A stretch of 64,000 nucleotides of DNA, taken from NCBI GenBank assembly GCA_046582185.1, contig JAYGEX010000041.1:62001-126000 (forward strand). Direction: 5' to 3'. The notes below the pieces were generated by a model that ran no database searches, was not told where the DNA came from, and worked only from the letters and a program-made list of their open reading frames with translations. Below, in pieces: positions 16,904-25,543 of the stretch; the first letter of the stretch is position 1; the number at the start of each line of letters is the position of its first letter. This DNA is from GCA-002726655 sp046582185 (GTDB lineage Bacteria; Pseudomonadota; Gammaproteobacteria; Pseudomonadales; Azotimanducaceae). A program made the translations under genes and the position numbers.

Positions 16904-17023
16904 TGGTGGCTAATTCCCTTGCCTCATTTCATATAAGTTAATACAACACCATCGGAGGATGTTCCCTGACCTAGCTTCAGGGTCAAGATAATCGTCAACA
17001 AATACAGGATCACAGTCATTATA

Positions 17024-18142
17024 TCAGTCCCGGACTGCCAGAAGTTGGTACACATAATCGGCAATCGCCAGCGATGAAGTCAGCCCCGGCGACTCAATAC
17101 CAAAGAGCTGTACCAGCCGGGGAATGCCATGGACATCTTCTCCCTGAATAACAAAATCAGCCACTGGCTCTCCGGGCCCCTGTAGCTTTGGACGGATCCC
17201 AACATATCCCGGCGCCAGCGACTCGTCTTTCAAACCGGGAAAATACCGGCGCACCGCCTCGTAGTACAAGGGCAGCTTCTCTGAAGATACTGAGTAATCC
17301 AGCTCCTCAATGTACTCAACATCCGGACCAAACTTCACTTGTCCACCAAGATCAATGGTTGCGTGCACGCCCAGACCCGCACCGGATTTTTCCGGCACCG
17401 GATAAATCAAATGACTAAATGGATTTCCTGATGTCAGGGTGAAGTAACTTCCCTTGCATAGGTGAAGTGCCGGTACTGAATCCATATTCAGGCCATTCAC
17501 GGAGGCAGCAATTAACTGAGCACCAAGCCCTGCACTGTTAATCAGGGTTCTGGTACTAAAAACATATGAGGCACCGTCTATCAGGCATTCGACAACAAAG
17601 CGATGGTCTTCAATATTCACTGCAACTACCTGCGTCCCGCCAACGAAGCTCCCACCTGCCATTTCAACATCGGTCAGATAGGAGTTCATGAGCTCATGGG
17701 CACTGACAATACCGGTACTGGGAGAGAATAATGCAGACTTCGCTTGTATCTGGGGCTCCTTCTGCTGAATTTTATCTGCAGACCAATACGCGAGATCATT
17801 TACATCGTTGGCAATTGCCTTTGCCAGAATTTCGTCCAGCACGGGCTCTTCGTCAGCTGCCGTTGCGACAATCAGTTTGCCACATTGTTCAAAGGCAACA
17901 TGTCGCTCACGACAGTAGTCGGTGAGTAGCTTATTCCCTTGAACGCAAAGCTGCGCCTTCAGAGAATTCTTTGCATAATAAATTCCAGCGTGCACGACTT
18001 CACTATTTCTGCTACTTATGCCCTGGCCGTAATGTTGTTCGCTATCAACAACCAGTAACTCTGGCGCCAGAGGCGCAAGTTTTTTTGCAATAGCCAGCCC
18101 CACTACACCCGCACCAATGACGCAGGTATCAACATGATCCAT
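17024..18142 (-). CDS. FAD-dependent oxidoreductase, L-2-hydroxyglutarate dehydrogenase-like
   Basis: A 372-residue DAO-fold flavoprotein with the N-terminal dinucleotide motif VIGAGVVGLAIAK, then the segment SSRNSEVVHAGIYY typical of L-2-hydroxyglutarate dehydrogenases/oxidases (LhgO, L2HGDH). The C-terminal HGIPRLVQLFGIESPGLTSS is also shared with that group. It would oxidise a 2-hydroxy acid and pass electrons to quinone or oxygen. It is shorter than E. coli LhgO and lies between two CDF transporters with which it has no evident link. Substrate assignment is by resemblance. Confidence 0.75.
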   Translation of the reverse strand: MDHVDTCVIGAGVVGLAIAKKLAPLAPELLVVDSEQHYGQGISSRNSEVVHAGIYYAKNSLKAQLCVQGNKLLTDYCRERHVAFEQCGKLIVATAADEEPVLDEILAKAIANDVNDLAYWSADKIQQKEPQIQAKSALFSPSTGIVSAHELMNSYLTDVEMAGGSFVGGTQVVAVNIEDHRFVVECLIDGASYVFSTRTLINSAGLGAQLIAASVNGLNMDSVPALHLCKGSYFTLTSGNPFSHLIYPVPEKSGAGLGVHATIDLGGQVKFGPDVEYIEELDYSVSSEKLPLYYEAVRRYFPGLKDESLAPGYVGIRPKLQGPGEPVADFVIQGEDVHGIPRLVQLFGIESPGLTSSLAIADYVYQLLAVRD

Positions 18143-18256
18143 AAAAAAACCTGATCGATCAGTAATGTAAAATGGTTAACAAATAAATATCGGAGGATTG
18201 TAACCTGTTTACTGAGCCGGTTTTTGGTATCTTGCCTCAAGAACAAAAGGACGACA

Positions 18257-19465
18257 ATGCAGGATCTTGAAGGAACAAAAATCACCACCGAAGAAGGAAA
18301 AAAGAAGACTCACTCTCTGCTTATCCTTAGTTCGGTAGTTGACTTATTACTGGGTCTGGTAAAGGTCACTGTCGGCTGGTTCGCGAACTCACATGCACTA
18401 ATCGCAGACGGCTTTCACTCATTCTCTGATCTCGCGACCGATCTCATGGTCTGGTTCATTAACAGAGTTGGCGCTGAAGAGCCTGATGAAAATCATCCCT
18501 ACGGACATGCCAAATTCGAAACCTTTGGCGCTCTTTTACTTGGCGCTATCCTGATTCTTGTAGCAGGGATTCTGGTGTACGACAGCGTATTGAGATTAAT
18601 TAATATTGAAGTCACTGAAGTACCTTCGTGGCCGGCATTACTTGCTGCCATGATCTCCATCGCAACCAAGGAATGGCTTTACCGCATAACCAGGAAGCTT
18701 GGTGATAGCGTTAAGTCCAACCTTTTGCTTGCTAATGCATGGCATCATCGAAGCGATGCATTTTCATCAGTAATTGTCCTGATTGGCGTAGGGGGTGCAA
18801 TTCTTGGAGTTTCCTGGTTAGAGATGATAGCGGCCATTGGCGTTGCATTTATGATCGCCGCCGTGGGCTGGCGACTAATCAAGGACAGTGTAGAGGAACT
18901 TGTTGATACTGCACTGTCTGAATCTTATGTGGAGGACATTCAAAAGACGATTGAAGATGCTGATGGTGTACGCGGCGTCCATAGCTTAAGAACCCGTCGA
19001 ATGGGCGCTACTGTTATATTGGATATACACCTGCAGGTAGACCCAACCATCAGCGTATCAGAAGGCCATTACGTGGGAGATTGGGTCTGTCGTCAGCTAC
19101 AGCATAAATTTCACGAGATCGGCGACATCACCGTGCACATTGACGCAGAAGATGATACCGATGCCAAATCAGATGATACTTCAATGGATCTCCTGCCATT
19201 GCGCAACGACGTACGCAGTGCTCTCTCAATATCCTGGAGCGGCCTCTTGGAAGAAAAGGAAATTGAAAACATGACCCTGCACTATTTAAACAGAGTCATT
19301 AATGTGGAACTCTTCCTCACCAGCACGCCGATAATTGAACTCAATGCTTCTGACAATGAAAAACTAAAGGAGGAGCTAAGAGGGGAACTGACGAAGAAAC
19401 TAAAAGAAGCGACCAGCCACCTTCGCTGGTTGGGTGATATCAGCCTCTGGTCAAAACTTCAGTGA
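18257..19465 (+). CDS. Cation diffusion facilitator, FieF-like, with C-terminal extension
   Basis: A 402-residue CDF protein starting at ATG 18257, preceded by AAAAGGA. The FieF-type core has SVVDLLLGLVKV, HALIADGFHSFSDLATD (HDxxD-type site), HPYGHAKFET and AWHHRSDAFSS. The family exports Fe2+, Zn2+ or Mn2+. The cytoplasmic domain with VHSLRTRRMG is normal, but the protein continues about 100 residues past the usual end. This extension contains no motif I recognise (THLRWLGDISLWSKL near the end). A hairpin terminator follows. Confidence 0.88.
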   Translation: MQDLEGTKITTEEGKKKTHSLLILSSVVDLLLGLVKVTVGWFANSHALIADGFHSFSDLATDLMVWFINRVGAEEPDENHPYGHAKFETFGALLLGAILILVAGILVYDSVLRLINIEVTEVPSWPALLAAMISIATKEWLYRITRKLGDSVKSNLLLANAWHHRSDAFSSVIVLIGVGGAILGVSWLEMIAAIGVAFMIAAVGWRLIKDSVEELVDTALSESYVEDIQKTIEDADGVRGVHSLRTRRMGATVILDIHLQVDPTISVSEGHYVGDWVCRQLQHKFHEIGDITVHIDAEDDTDAKSDDTSMDLLPLRNDVRSALSISWSGLLEEKEIENMTLHYLNRVINVELFLTSTPIIELNASDNEKLKEELRGELTKKLKEATSHLRWLGDISLWSKLQ

Positions 19466-19505
19466 GGAACCGGGTAAACACTATTTTTTCATCCTGGTTA
19501 GCGAT

Positions 19506-19546
19506 GCCTCAGCCCTCTATGAGAGACTGAGGCTATATTGTTTCTG
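19506..19546 (+). terminator. Rho-independent-like terminator after the FieF-like gene
   Basis: GCCTCAG (19506-19512) pairs with CTGAGGC (19527-19533), with a nested CTCT/AGAG stem, followed by TATATTGTTTCT. It lies 40 bp past the transporter stop and overlaps the 3' end of the opposing small ORF, so it may serve both strands. Confidence 0.6.
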
Positions 19547-19876
19547 TGCCAAATTTTCAGCAGTCCCATTTCCTGAATTGAAAGTATTTGAGTCGAAGGG
19601 AATAGAATAGAAAGGAATGGCATTGAATGAGTTGCGTTGCCTGGCTCCGCTATTTGAATCGCTCACTCGCCCATTTTCGCGGGCTGGAGCTGACGCATTT
19701 GCCGCCAACATCATTCGCAGATGATGACAAACAACTCGCCCTGTTCTCTGTTTTTGTTTGGAGCGACGCATCTGTTTCGCTGCCTTCATCGCCATAGCCG
19801 AATGGTTTAAGCCTATAACCTGGGATAGCATCTTCTGTCGATCAGCCTGCGCTGTTTCTGTTTGCTGTAAATTCAT
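19517..19876 (-). CDS. Small basic protein of unknown function, probably SOS-regulated
   Basis: A 119-residue ORF starting at ATG 19876, about ten bases after a strong AGGAGG. The first 60 residues are basic and helix-like (MKAAKQMRRSKQKQR, VVCHHLRMMLAAN). The second half is Ser/Asn-rich and may not be conserved. I do not recognise it; it does not show the usual features of SulA. Two LexA boxes lie between its start and the end of clpB, the position of an SOS promoter. An SOS-induced division inhibitor, toxin or repair factor are possible guesses. A longer frame to 19996 runs into clpB and through the operator region, so it is not preferred. Confidence 0.5.
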   Translation of the reverse strand: MNLQQTETAQADRQKMLSQVIGLNHSAMAMKAAKQMRRSKQKQRTGRVVCHHLRMMLAANASAPARENGRVSDSNSGARQRNSFNAIPFYSIPFDSNTFNSGNGTAENLAQKQYSLSLS

Positions 19877-19906
19877 TAGCCCTTGCCTCCTCTGCCCCGT
19901 ACTATC

Positions 19907-19926
19907 TACTGTATAAACACCCAGTA
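19907..19926 (-). promoter_or_regulatory. LexA box (one mismatch)
   Basis: TACTGTATAAACACCCAGTA matches the gammaproteobacterial LexA operator taCTGT-N8-ACAGta except for CCAG in place of ACAG. It lies 30 bp upstream of the small ORF start and 7 bp from a second, perfect box. Tandem boxes are known at strongly controlled SOS genes such as lexA and recN. Confidence 0.65.
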
Positions 19927-19933
19927 TAATGAT

Positions 19934-19953
19934 TACTGTGTGTATGTACAGTA
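19934..19953 (-). promoter_or_regulatory. LexA box (perfect)
   Basis: TACTGTGTGTATGTACAGTA is a perfect 20-bp LexA operator (CTGT-N8-ACAG with the flanking TA bases). It starts three bases beyond the clpB stop codon and is about 58 bp upstream of the small minus-strand ORF. Confidence 0.8.
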
Positions 19954-19956
19954 CTT

Positions 19957-22533
19957 TTAGGCCAGCGAAAAACCTAAACCTTCGTCTTGTCTGCAAACCA
20001 GAATCTGGTCGCCAGCCTTGTAGTTTCCAGCAAGCAGCTCCTGGGCCAATGGGTTCTCCAGATGGCGCTGGATAGTACGCTTCAAGGGACGCGCACCATA
20101 TACCGGGTCGTATCCAACATCGGTAATGAACTGCAGTGCATCGTCATCAAATTGTATGCAAATATCGTTTTCCATCAGACGGTCCTGCAAAATTTTGAGC
20201 TGTATCTTCGCAATAATCTTAATCTGATCTTTGACTAGCGGATGAAAGACAACGACATCATCGACCCTGTTAAGAAACTCAGGTCTGAAATGATGAGACA
20301 CAACATCCATCACAGCAGATTTCATTTCGTCGTAATTGGCTTCACCTGCCAACGTCTGGATGACGTCCGAGCCCAGGTTGGAAGTCATGACCAGTACAGT
20401 GTTTTTGAAATCGACCGTTCGACCATGACCGTCGGTTAATCTGCCATCGTCGAGCACCTGCAAGAGAATATTAAACACGTCCGGATGTGCCTTCTCAATT
20501 TCATCCAGCAATATAACGGAATAAGGTTTACGCCTAACCAATTCCGTCAGGTAACCTCCCTCTTCGTAACCCACATATCCCGGCGGTGCGCCAATTAATC
20601 TGGCAACGGAGTGTTTCTCCATATATTCAGACATGTCGATTCGAATCAGCGATTCCTCGGTATCAAATAAGAAACGCGCCAATGTCTTACACAATTCCGT
20701 CTTTCCTACGCCGGTTGGCCCAAGAAACAGGAAAGAACCGTTGGGGCGATTTGGGTCGGACAATCCCGCCCGGGATCGTCTTACCGCATTTGCTACTGCA
20801 GCCACCGCTTCGCTCTGCCCAACAACCTGTTTATGCAATTCGTCTTCGAGGTGCAAGAGCTTTTCCTTTTCACTTTCGAGCATCTTGGATACTGGAATAC
20901 CGGTCCATTTTGACACCACATCCGCAATCTCCTCTTCGGTGACTTTGTTTCTTAACAGCTTCATGTCGTTAACATTCGTCTGGGAAGCAACCTCCAGCTG
21001 TTTTTCCAGCTTTGGAATTTCACCGTATTGCAGCTCGGACATCTTTGTCAGGTCGCCAGCACGGCGTGCAGTTTCAAGATCAAGCTTGGATTGTTCAAGA
21101 TCCTCCTTAATTTGCTGGGCACCGTGCAGTGCCGCTTTTTCCGAATTCCAGATTTCCTCCAGATCAGCGAATTCCTTCTCCAGGGAATCGATATTATTAC
21201 CCAGGTCCCGTAATCGTTGAATTGAACCTTCATCGGTTTCCTTCTTCAGCGCTTCCTTCTCGATCTTGAATTGAATGAGTCGTCTCTCAAGTCGATCCAT
21301 GTCTTCCGGCTTCGAGTCCATTTCCATCCGTATCAAGCTGGCCGCTTCATCTATGAGGTCAATTGCCTTATCAGGAAGTTGTCGATCGGTGATATATCGA
21401 TGAGACAATCTCGCAGCAGCAATTATTGCCGGATCTACAATATCCACCCCGTGATGGACCTCATATTTTTCCTTCAACCCACGCAATATCGCGATAGTGT
21501 CATCAACGCTTGGCTCGTCCACCTGAACTTTCTGGAAGCGACGCTCCAGAGCGGCATCTGCCTCAATATACTGTCGAAACTCATCCAGCGTGGTCGCGCC
21601 CACGCAATGAAGATCGCCGCGAGCTAGTGCTGGTTTGAGCATGTTACCGGCGTCCATAGCGCCCTCTGCTTTACCTGCACCCACCATTGTATGAAGTTCA
21701 TCAATGAATAGAATGACACGGCCTTCTTCTTTGGCGAGTTCACTGAGCACTGCCTTTAGTCTTTCTTCAAATTCGCCGCGGAATTTAGCACCGGCGATAA
21801 GCGAGCCCATATCGAGTGAAAGAATCTTTTTGTCTTTCAGGCCTTCTGGCACTTCACCATTTACAATGCGCAACGCCAGTCCTTCGGCAATCGCAGTCTT
21901 ACCCACACCGGGCTCACCAATGAGTACCGGATTATTCTTGGTTCTGCGTTGTAGCACCTGAATGGTTCGTCGGATCTCTTCGTCTCTACCGATGACAGGA
22001 TCAAGCTTGCCCGCGAGCGCCCGATCAGTCAGGTTAATCGTATATTTGTCCAGTGCCTGCCTTGTATCTTCAGCATTTGGATCATCGACGGTATCACCAC
22101 CGCGAACCTGGTCAATCACGCGAACAAGCGCATCTCTTTGTATGCCGTATTTACTGAATAAGGCTGTAAGATCTGAGGTACCTTCCGATGCGGCAAGGAG
22201 GACAATTTCGCTGGATATAAACTGATCGCCCCTTTCCTGCGCTCGTTTGTCGGCAAGGTTTAACAATCGACCAATTTCAGGCGACATCTGAATGTCACCA
22301 AGATTTTCCTTTATGGTGGGTAAATTACTGACAAGGTGATCCAGTTCATCCCTGAAATTAGCAAGGTCGACGCCCATTTGTGAAAGCAGAGGCTGGGTCG
22401 AGCCGCCGCGCTGATTTAACATTGCCAGTATCAGGTGTACGGGCGCCAAATAGTTGTGATCCTTGCCCACTGCTATTGACTGCGCGTCCGATAGCGCTTC
22501 CTGCAATTTTGCGGTGAACTTGTCTATTCGCAT
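19957..22533 (-). CDS. clpB: ATP-dependent disaggregase ClpB
   Basis: An 858-residue Hsp100 protein, almost the same length as E. coli ClpB (857). It has the N-terminal Clp repeat domain, first AAA+ domain with Walker A GEPGVGKTA near 206, the long coiled-coil middle domain (about 400-530), and second AAA+ domain with GPTGVGKTE near 605 and LLDEIEKAHPDVFN. ClpB dissolves protein aggregates with DnaK/DnaJ/GrpE. A sigma-32-like promoter lies about 95 bp upstream, which fits heat-shock control. Confidence 0.98.
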   Translation of the reverse strand: MRIDKFTAKLQEALSDAQSIAVGKDHNYLAPVHLILAMLNQRGGSTQPLLSQMGVDLANFRDELDHLVSNLPTIKENLGDIQMSPEIGRLLNLADKRAQERGDQFISSEIVLLAASEGTSDLTALFSKYGIQRDALVRVIDQVRGGDTVDDPNAEDTRQALDKYTINLTDRALAGKLDPVIGRDEEIRRTIQVLQRRTKNNPVLIGEPGVGKTAIAEGLALRIVNGEVPEGLKDKKILSLDMGSLIAGAKFRGEFEERLKAVLSELAKEEGRVILFIDELHTMVGAGKAEGAMDAGNMLKPALARGDLHCVGATTLDEFRQYIEADAALERRFQKVQVDEPSVDDTIAILRGLKEKYEVHHGVDIVDPAIIAAARLSHRYITDRQLPDKAIDLIDEAASLIRMEMDSKPEDMDRLERRLIQFKIEKEALKKETDEGSIQRLRDLGNNIDSLEKEFADLEEIWNSEKAALHGAQQIKEDLEQSKLDLETARRAGDLTKMSELQYGEIPKLEKQLEVASQTNVNDMKLLRNKVTEEEIADVVSKWTGIPVSKMLESEKEKLLHLEDELHKQVVGQSEAVAAVANAVRRSRAGLSDPNRPNGSFLFLGPTGVGKTELCKTLARFLFDTEESLIRIDMSEYMEKHSVARLIGAPPGYVGYEEGGYLTELVRRKPYSVILLDEIEKAHPDVFNILLQVLDDGRLTDGHGRTVDFKNTVLVMTSNLGSDVIQTLAGEANYDEMKSAVMDVVSHHFRPEFLNRVDDVVVFHPLVKDQIKIIAKIQLKILQDRLMENDICIQFDDDALQFITDVGYDPVYGARPLKRTIQRHLENPLAQELLAGNYKAGDQILVCRQDEGLGFSLA

Positions 22534-22624
22534 ATTTTTACCCTTTTGATAACGCTTGATTAATATTGATCGATCCGCGTTCGCTTATTAAACATCCGAT
22601 CTGCAGTCTATCTGCCTGCAAACA

Positions 22625-22653
22625 ATAGTGGGGACGTATCTCCACGAATCAAG
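22625..22653 (-). promoter_or_regulatory. Sigma-32 (heat-shock) promoter for clpB
   Basis: On the minus strand CTTGAT (22653-22648) and CCCCACTAT (22633-22625) are separated by 14 bases. This is close to the RpoH consensus CTTGAA-N11-16-CCCCATNT. Transcription would begin near 22617, about 85 bases before the clpB start. The element lies upstream of dgkA on the other strand, within the shared divergent region. Confidence 0.75.
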
Positions 22654-22723
22654 TGTACAATTCAAGTTGCTTATAGCAGACCCCTATGGCAACTTGTCGC
22701 CACCTGACCACCACGGAACACCA

Positions 22724-23155
22724 ATGAACCCGGCACCCTCAAATGACCAAGCACCAGCGAATGAGCAAGCACAGGGCTTCCATAAATCATCTAATACCGG
22801 CTTCGCTCATCTTCGAAATTCCATTCGTTTCTCTTACAAAGGTTTGGTTGCCGCATTCAAGTATGAATCGGCATTTCGCCAGGAACTTGCCGTTATCGTC
22901 CTACTTATTCCCCTCGGGTTGTGGATAAGCGATTCAGCGCTGCAATTTACCTTGCTCATGGTCAGCGCGTCCTTTGTTCTGGTCATCGAACTACTCAATT
23001 CAGCCGTTGAGGCAGCAATCGACCGAATCGGCCCAGAACACCATCCCCTCTCCGGTCGTGCCAAGGACCTCGGTTCCGCGGCAGTGATGGTCTGTCTTAT
23101 TCTTGCGGCCGCTATCTGGCTGGTCACATTATTGGAATTTCTTGCAATTCTCTAA
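22724..23155 (+). CDS. dgkA: Diacylglycerol kinase DgkA
   Basis: A 143-residue membrane kinase (start ATG 22724) that phosphorylates diacylglycerol to phosphatidate, recycling lipid released by envelope synthesis. It has three hydrophobic segments and the family motifs FKYESAFRQELAV and ELLNSAVEAAIDRIGPEHHP, which contain the catalytic glutamates. About 30 N-terminal residues (Asn/Gln/Pro-rich) precede the family domain. An upstream ATG at 22628 is in frame but falls within the clpB promoter and gives an atypical N-terminus. Confidence 0.93.
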   Translation: MNPAPSNDQAPANEQAQGFHKSSNTGFAHLRNSIRFSYKGLVAAFKYESAFRQELAVIVLLIPLGLWISDSALQFTLLMVSASFVLVIELLNSAVEAAIDRIGPEHHPLSGRAKDLGSAAVMVCLILAAAIWLVTLLEFLAIL

Positions 23156-23226
23156 TAGCCAACCTCTAATCAGCATTCTCTAATCACAATCCCCAAAACC
23201 CAAACGAGTAATAAATTAAACGAGCT

Positions 23227-24297
23227 ATGACTACCCTCTGGCAATCAATTCTCCTGCTGGCTTCCCTGTTTTCCGTTGAAGCAGCGCCGGAAACAGATCC
23301 ATCTCCGTATCCAGGCGACTCAATCGATGACATCGCTATCTGGGTCAATCCGGAAGACCCATCTCAATCACTCATTCTGGCTGCGCTAAAGGCAAGCAAC
23401 CAGATGCCCCGGAAGCCACTGGGCATCCTCGTCTATGACCTTAACGGCAAACAAATCCAGTTTCTTGAGGGTGGATCGCCTAACAATATTGATATTCGCT
23501 ACGGTTATACACATCAAGGACGGTCAATCCACGTCATCGCCGTGAGTCATTGGTGGCACAACTATGTGTCCCTGCTAACGATCAATCCCGAAAGCCTGAA
23601 GCTGGAAGAATTAACCACGACCAGAATTGATACCGGCATGAAACAGGTGCGCGGCCTGTGCATGTACAAGAGCCCATCTGACGAATTCTATTATTTCGTT
23701 CTGAACAATCAGGGCGAGGTCGCCCAATTCAAAATAAACGATGAAGGGCAATTGCAAGCCGAGAAGGTAAGGGAATTTAAACTGGAATCAGTTTCCGAAG
23801 GCTGTGTTGTCGATGATTACCATAAACAGCTCTATATCGCCGAAAAAACAAAGGGCATCTGGAAATTTGCGGCTGATCCAGAGAGCATACAAGGTAAACT
23901 AATTATCGAACTTCACTGGTATAGCTCAATTGCGGCAGACCTTGAAGGGCTCACTATTTACAATAGTGGAAATGGAACTGGTTATCTCCTGGTCTCGTCC
24001 CAAGGTAATGATCGCTTCGCGGTCTATGACCGTGTAAGCAATAATCACATTGCTACCTTTACGATTGACGACCGGCAAGACCTGGATCAGCAAAGACGTA
24101 TAGATGGAACAAGTCACACCGATGGCATTGAAGCCGTTAGCGCCAATTTTGGCGACCGTTTTCCTAAGGGCATACTCATCGCCCATGATGATGCCAACAT
24201 TTCCATAAACGGAACAAGCGAACACCAAAATTACAAACTGATTGATTGGCAGTCAATATCGGATCGACTAATGATGATTCAATCAAAAAGACAATAA
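23227..24297 (+). CDS. phy: Secreted beta-propeller phytase
   Basis: A 356-residue exported protein with an N-terminal signal (LLLASLFSVEAAP). It has typical beta-propeller phytase motifs: DSIDDIAIWVNPEDP near residue 32, RGLCMY, EGCVVDDYHKQLYIAEKTKGIWKF, DLEGLTIY and DGIEAV near the end. These calcium-dependent enzymes release phosphate from phytate and other inositol phosphates outside the cytoplasm, a phosphorus-scavenging role in aquatic bacteria. Its TAA overlaps the greB ATG by one base. No Pho box was identified upstream. Confidence 0.9.
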   Translation: MTTLWQSILLLASLFSVEAAPETDPSPYPGDSIDDIAIWVNPEDPSQSLILAALKASNQMPRKPLGILVYDLNGKQIQFLEGGSPNNIDIRYGYTHQGRSIHVIAVSHWWHNYVSLLTINPESLKLEELTTTRIDTGMKQVRGLCMYKSPSDEFYYFVLNNQGEVAQFKINDEGQLQAEKVREFKLESVSEGCVVDDYHKQLYIAEKTKGIWKFAADPESIQGKLIIELHWYSSIAADLEGLTIYNSGNGTGYLLVSSQGNDRFAVYDRVSNNHIATFTIDDRQDLDQQRRIDGTSHTDGIEAVSANFGDRFPKGILIAHDDANISINGTSEHQNYKLIDWQSISDRLMMIQSKRQ

Positions 24298-24779
24298 TGG
24301 CGAAAAAAGTTTACATTACACCGCAAGGTGCCCGCGTGCTCAGAGATGAATTAACCTACATATGGAAGGTCAAGCGCCCGGGCGTCACCCGCATCGTTGC
24401 AGCGGCGGCAGCACTTGGAGACCGCTCAGAAAACGCCGACTATATATATGGTAAAAAACATCTGCGCGAAATAGACCGCCGCATTCGCTACCTGACCAAA
24501 CAGTTGGATAATCTTGAGATTGTTGATCGAAAACCAGACAATCAGGACAAGATATTCTTCGGCGCATGGATCGAATTAGAAGATGAAGATGGAAGCACGA
24601 CGAAAGTTCGCATTGTCGGCAAGGACGAATTTGACATGTCCAAGGGTTGGATTAGCCTCGAATCACCGATGGCCAAATGCCTGTTGGGCAAAAGCAAAGG
24701 CGATGACGCCCTCATTAAACGGCCTGCAGGAGACTCTGAAATGTATGTCCTTGATGTAAGGTATGAACCATTCGACTGA
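24297..24779 (+). CDS. greB: Transcription elongation factor GreB
   Basis: A 160-residue Gre factor that rescues backtracked RNA polymerase by stimulating transcript cleavage. It has the coiled-coil start (ITPQGARVLRDEL, RSENADYIYGKKHLREIDRR, containing the acidic tip) and the C-terminal FKBP-like domain (VGKDEFDMSKGWISLESPMAKCLLGK). Length and KKHLREIDRRIRYL fit GreB rather than GreA. The ATG at 24297 shares its A with the phytase stop codon (TAATG), so translation is probably coupled. Confidence 0.95.
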   Translation: MAKKVYITPQGARVLRDELTYIWKVKRPGVTRIVAAAAALGDRSENADYIYGKKHLREIDRRIRYLTKQLDNLEIVDRKPDNQDKIFFGAWIELEDEDGSTTKVRIVGKDEFDMSKGWISLESPMAKCLLGKSKGDDALIKRPAGDSEMYVLDVRYEPFD

Positions 24780-24854
24780 GCCCATCTGCAGCGTTCAAGC
24801 ACCAGGGGAAAAACAGCTCAAAGAATTGAAAACGAAGGCAGAGGAAAGAGAGAC

Positions 24855-25523
24855 ATGGAATTATATGATGTGATGCGCACCACTTTTGCTGCGCGACAGT
24901 TTACTGATGCCCCAATGCCGGATGATGTAATTTATCGCATATTGGAAAATGCACGCTTCGCTCCCAGTGGTGGTAACAGGCAGGCAGGGCATGTCATCAT
25001 TGTTCGCGACAAAGAGAAAAGGCAGAAATTTGCTGATTTGTCAGAACAGAGCGCGCGACGATACATTGCCCAAAAAAACGCGGGAGAAAGTCCCTGGAAT
25101 GCTGTCGTGCCATCGTCAGTGGATAAACAAACCATCAAGGATACACCCGTTCCCCGCAGATTGACCGATACTTATATAAACGCGGCTGTGGTACTGGTTG
25201 TATGTGTTGATCTGAGGCATGTCGCAGCCATGGATCAAGACCTCGATAGAATCGGCATGGTCGCCGGTGCCTCCATTTATCCTCTGGCCTGGAACATATT
25301 GCTGGCAGCGAGGAATGAAGGCTTTGGCGGCACATTGACCACGCTGCCAATAGCGGAAGAACCAGAACTAAGGTCAATCCTGGGAATTCCGGAATATATG
25401 GCGGTTAGCGCCCTCTTGCCAATGGGCCTACCGCTTAAACAGCTGACCAAACTGAAACGGCAATCTGTATCTGCATTTACCTCATCAGAAAGATGGGACG
25501 GAGAACCTCTAACTGAGGCGTAA
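24855..25523 (+). CDS. Nitroreductase-family flavoprotein
   Basis: A 222-residue FMN-dependent protein with the nitroreductase-like N-terminus MRTTFAARQFTDAPMPDDVI and the FMN-binding segment ARFAPSGGNRQAGHVIIV. The C-terminal LAARNEGFGGTLTTLPI is also typical. Family members reduce nitro compounds, quinones or flavins, or carry out dehydrogenation steps; the substrate is not evident. It starts after GAGGAAAGAG and is probably in the phytase-greB transcript direction. Confidence 0.85.
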   Translation: MELYDVMRTTFAARQFTDAPMPDDVIYRILENARFAPSGGNRQAGHVIIVRDKEKRQKFADLSEQSARRYIAQKNAGESPWNAVVPSSVDKQTIKDTPVPRRLTDTYINAAVVLVVCVDLRHVAAMDQDLDRIGMVAGASIYPLAWNILLAARNEGFGGTLTTLPIAEEPELRSILGIPEYMAVSALLPMGLPLKQLTKLKRQSVSAFTSSERWDGEPLTEA

Positions 25524-25543
25524 TCATCACTGGGAAAATTGGA

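Noticed and set aside
19877..19996. Extension of the small SOS-type ORF to 19996
   Set aside because: It runs through the LexA boxes and into clpB; the ATG at 19876 has a strong ribosome binding site.
20633..21220. 195-residue plus-strand frame inside clpB
   Set aside because: Serine-rich antisense reading of clpB, with no independent support.
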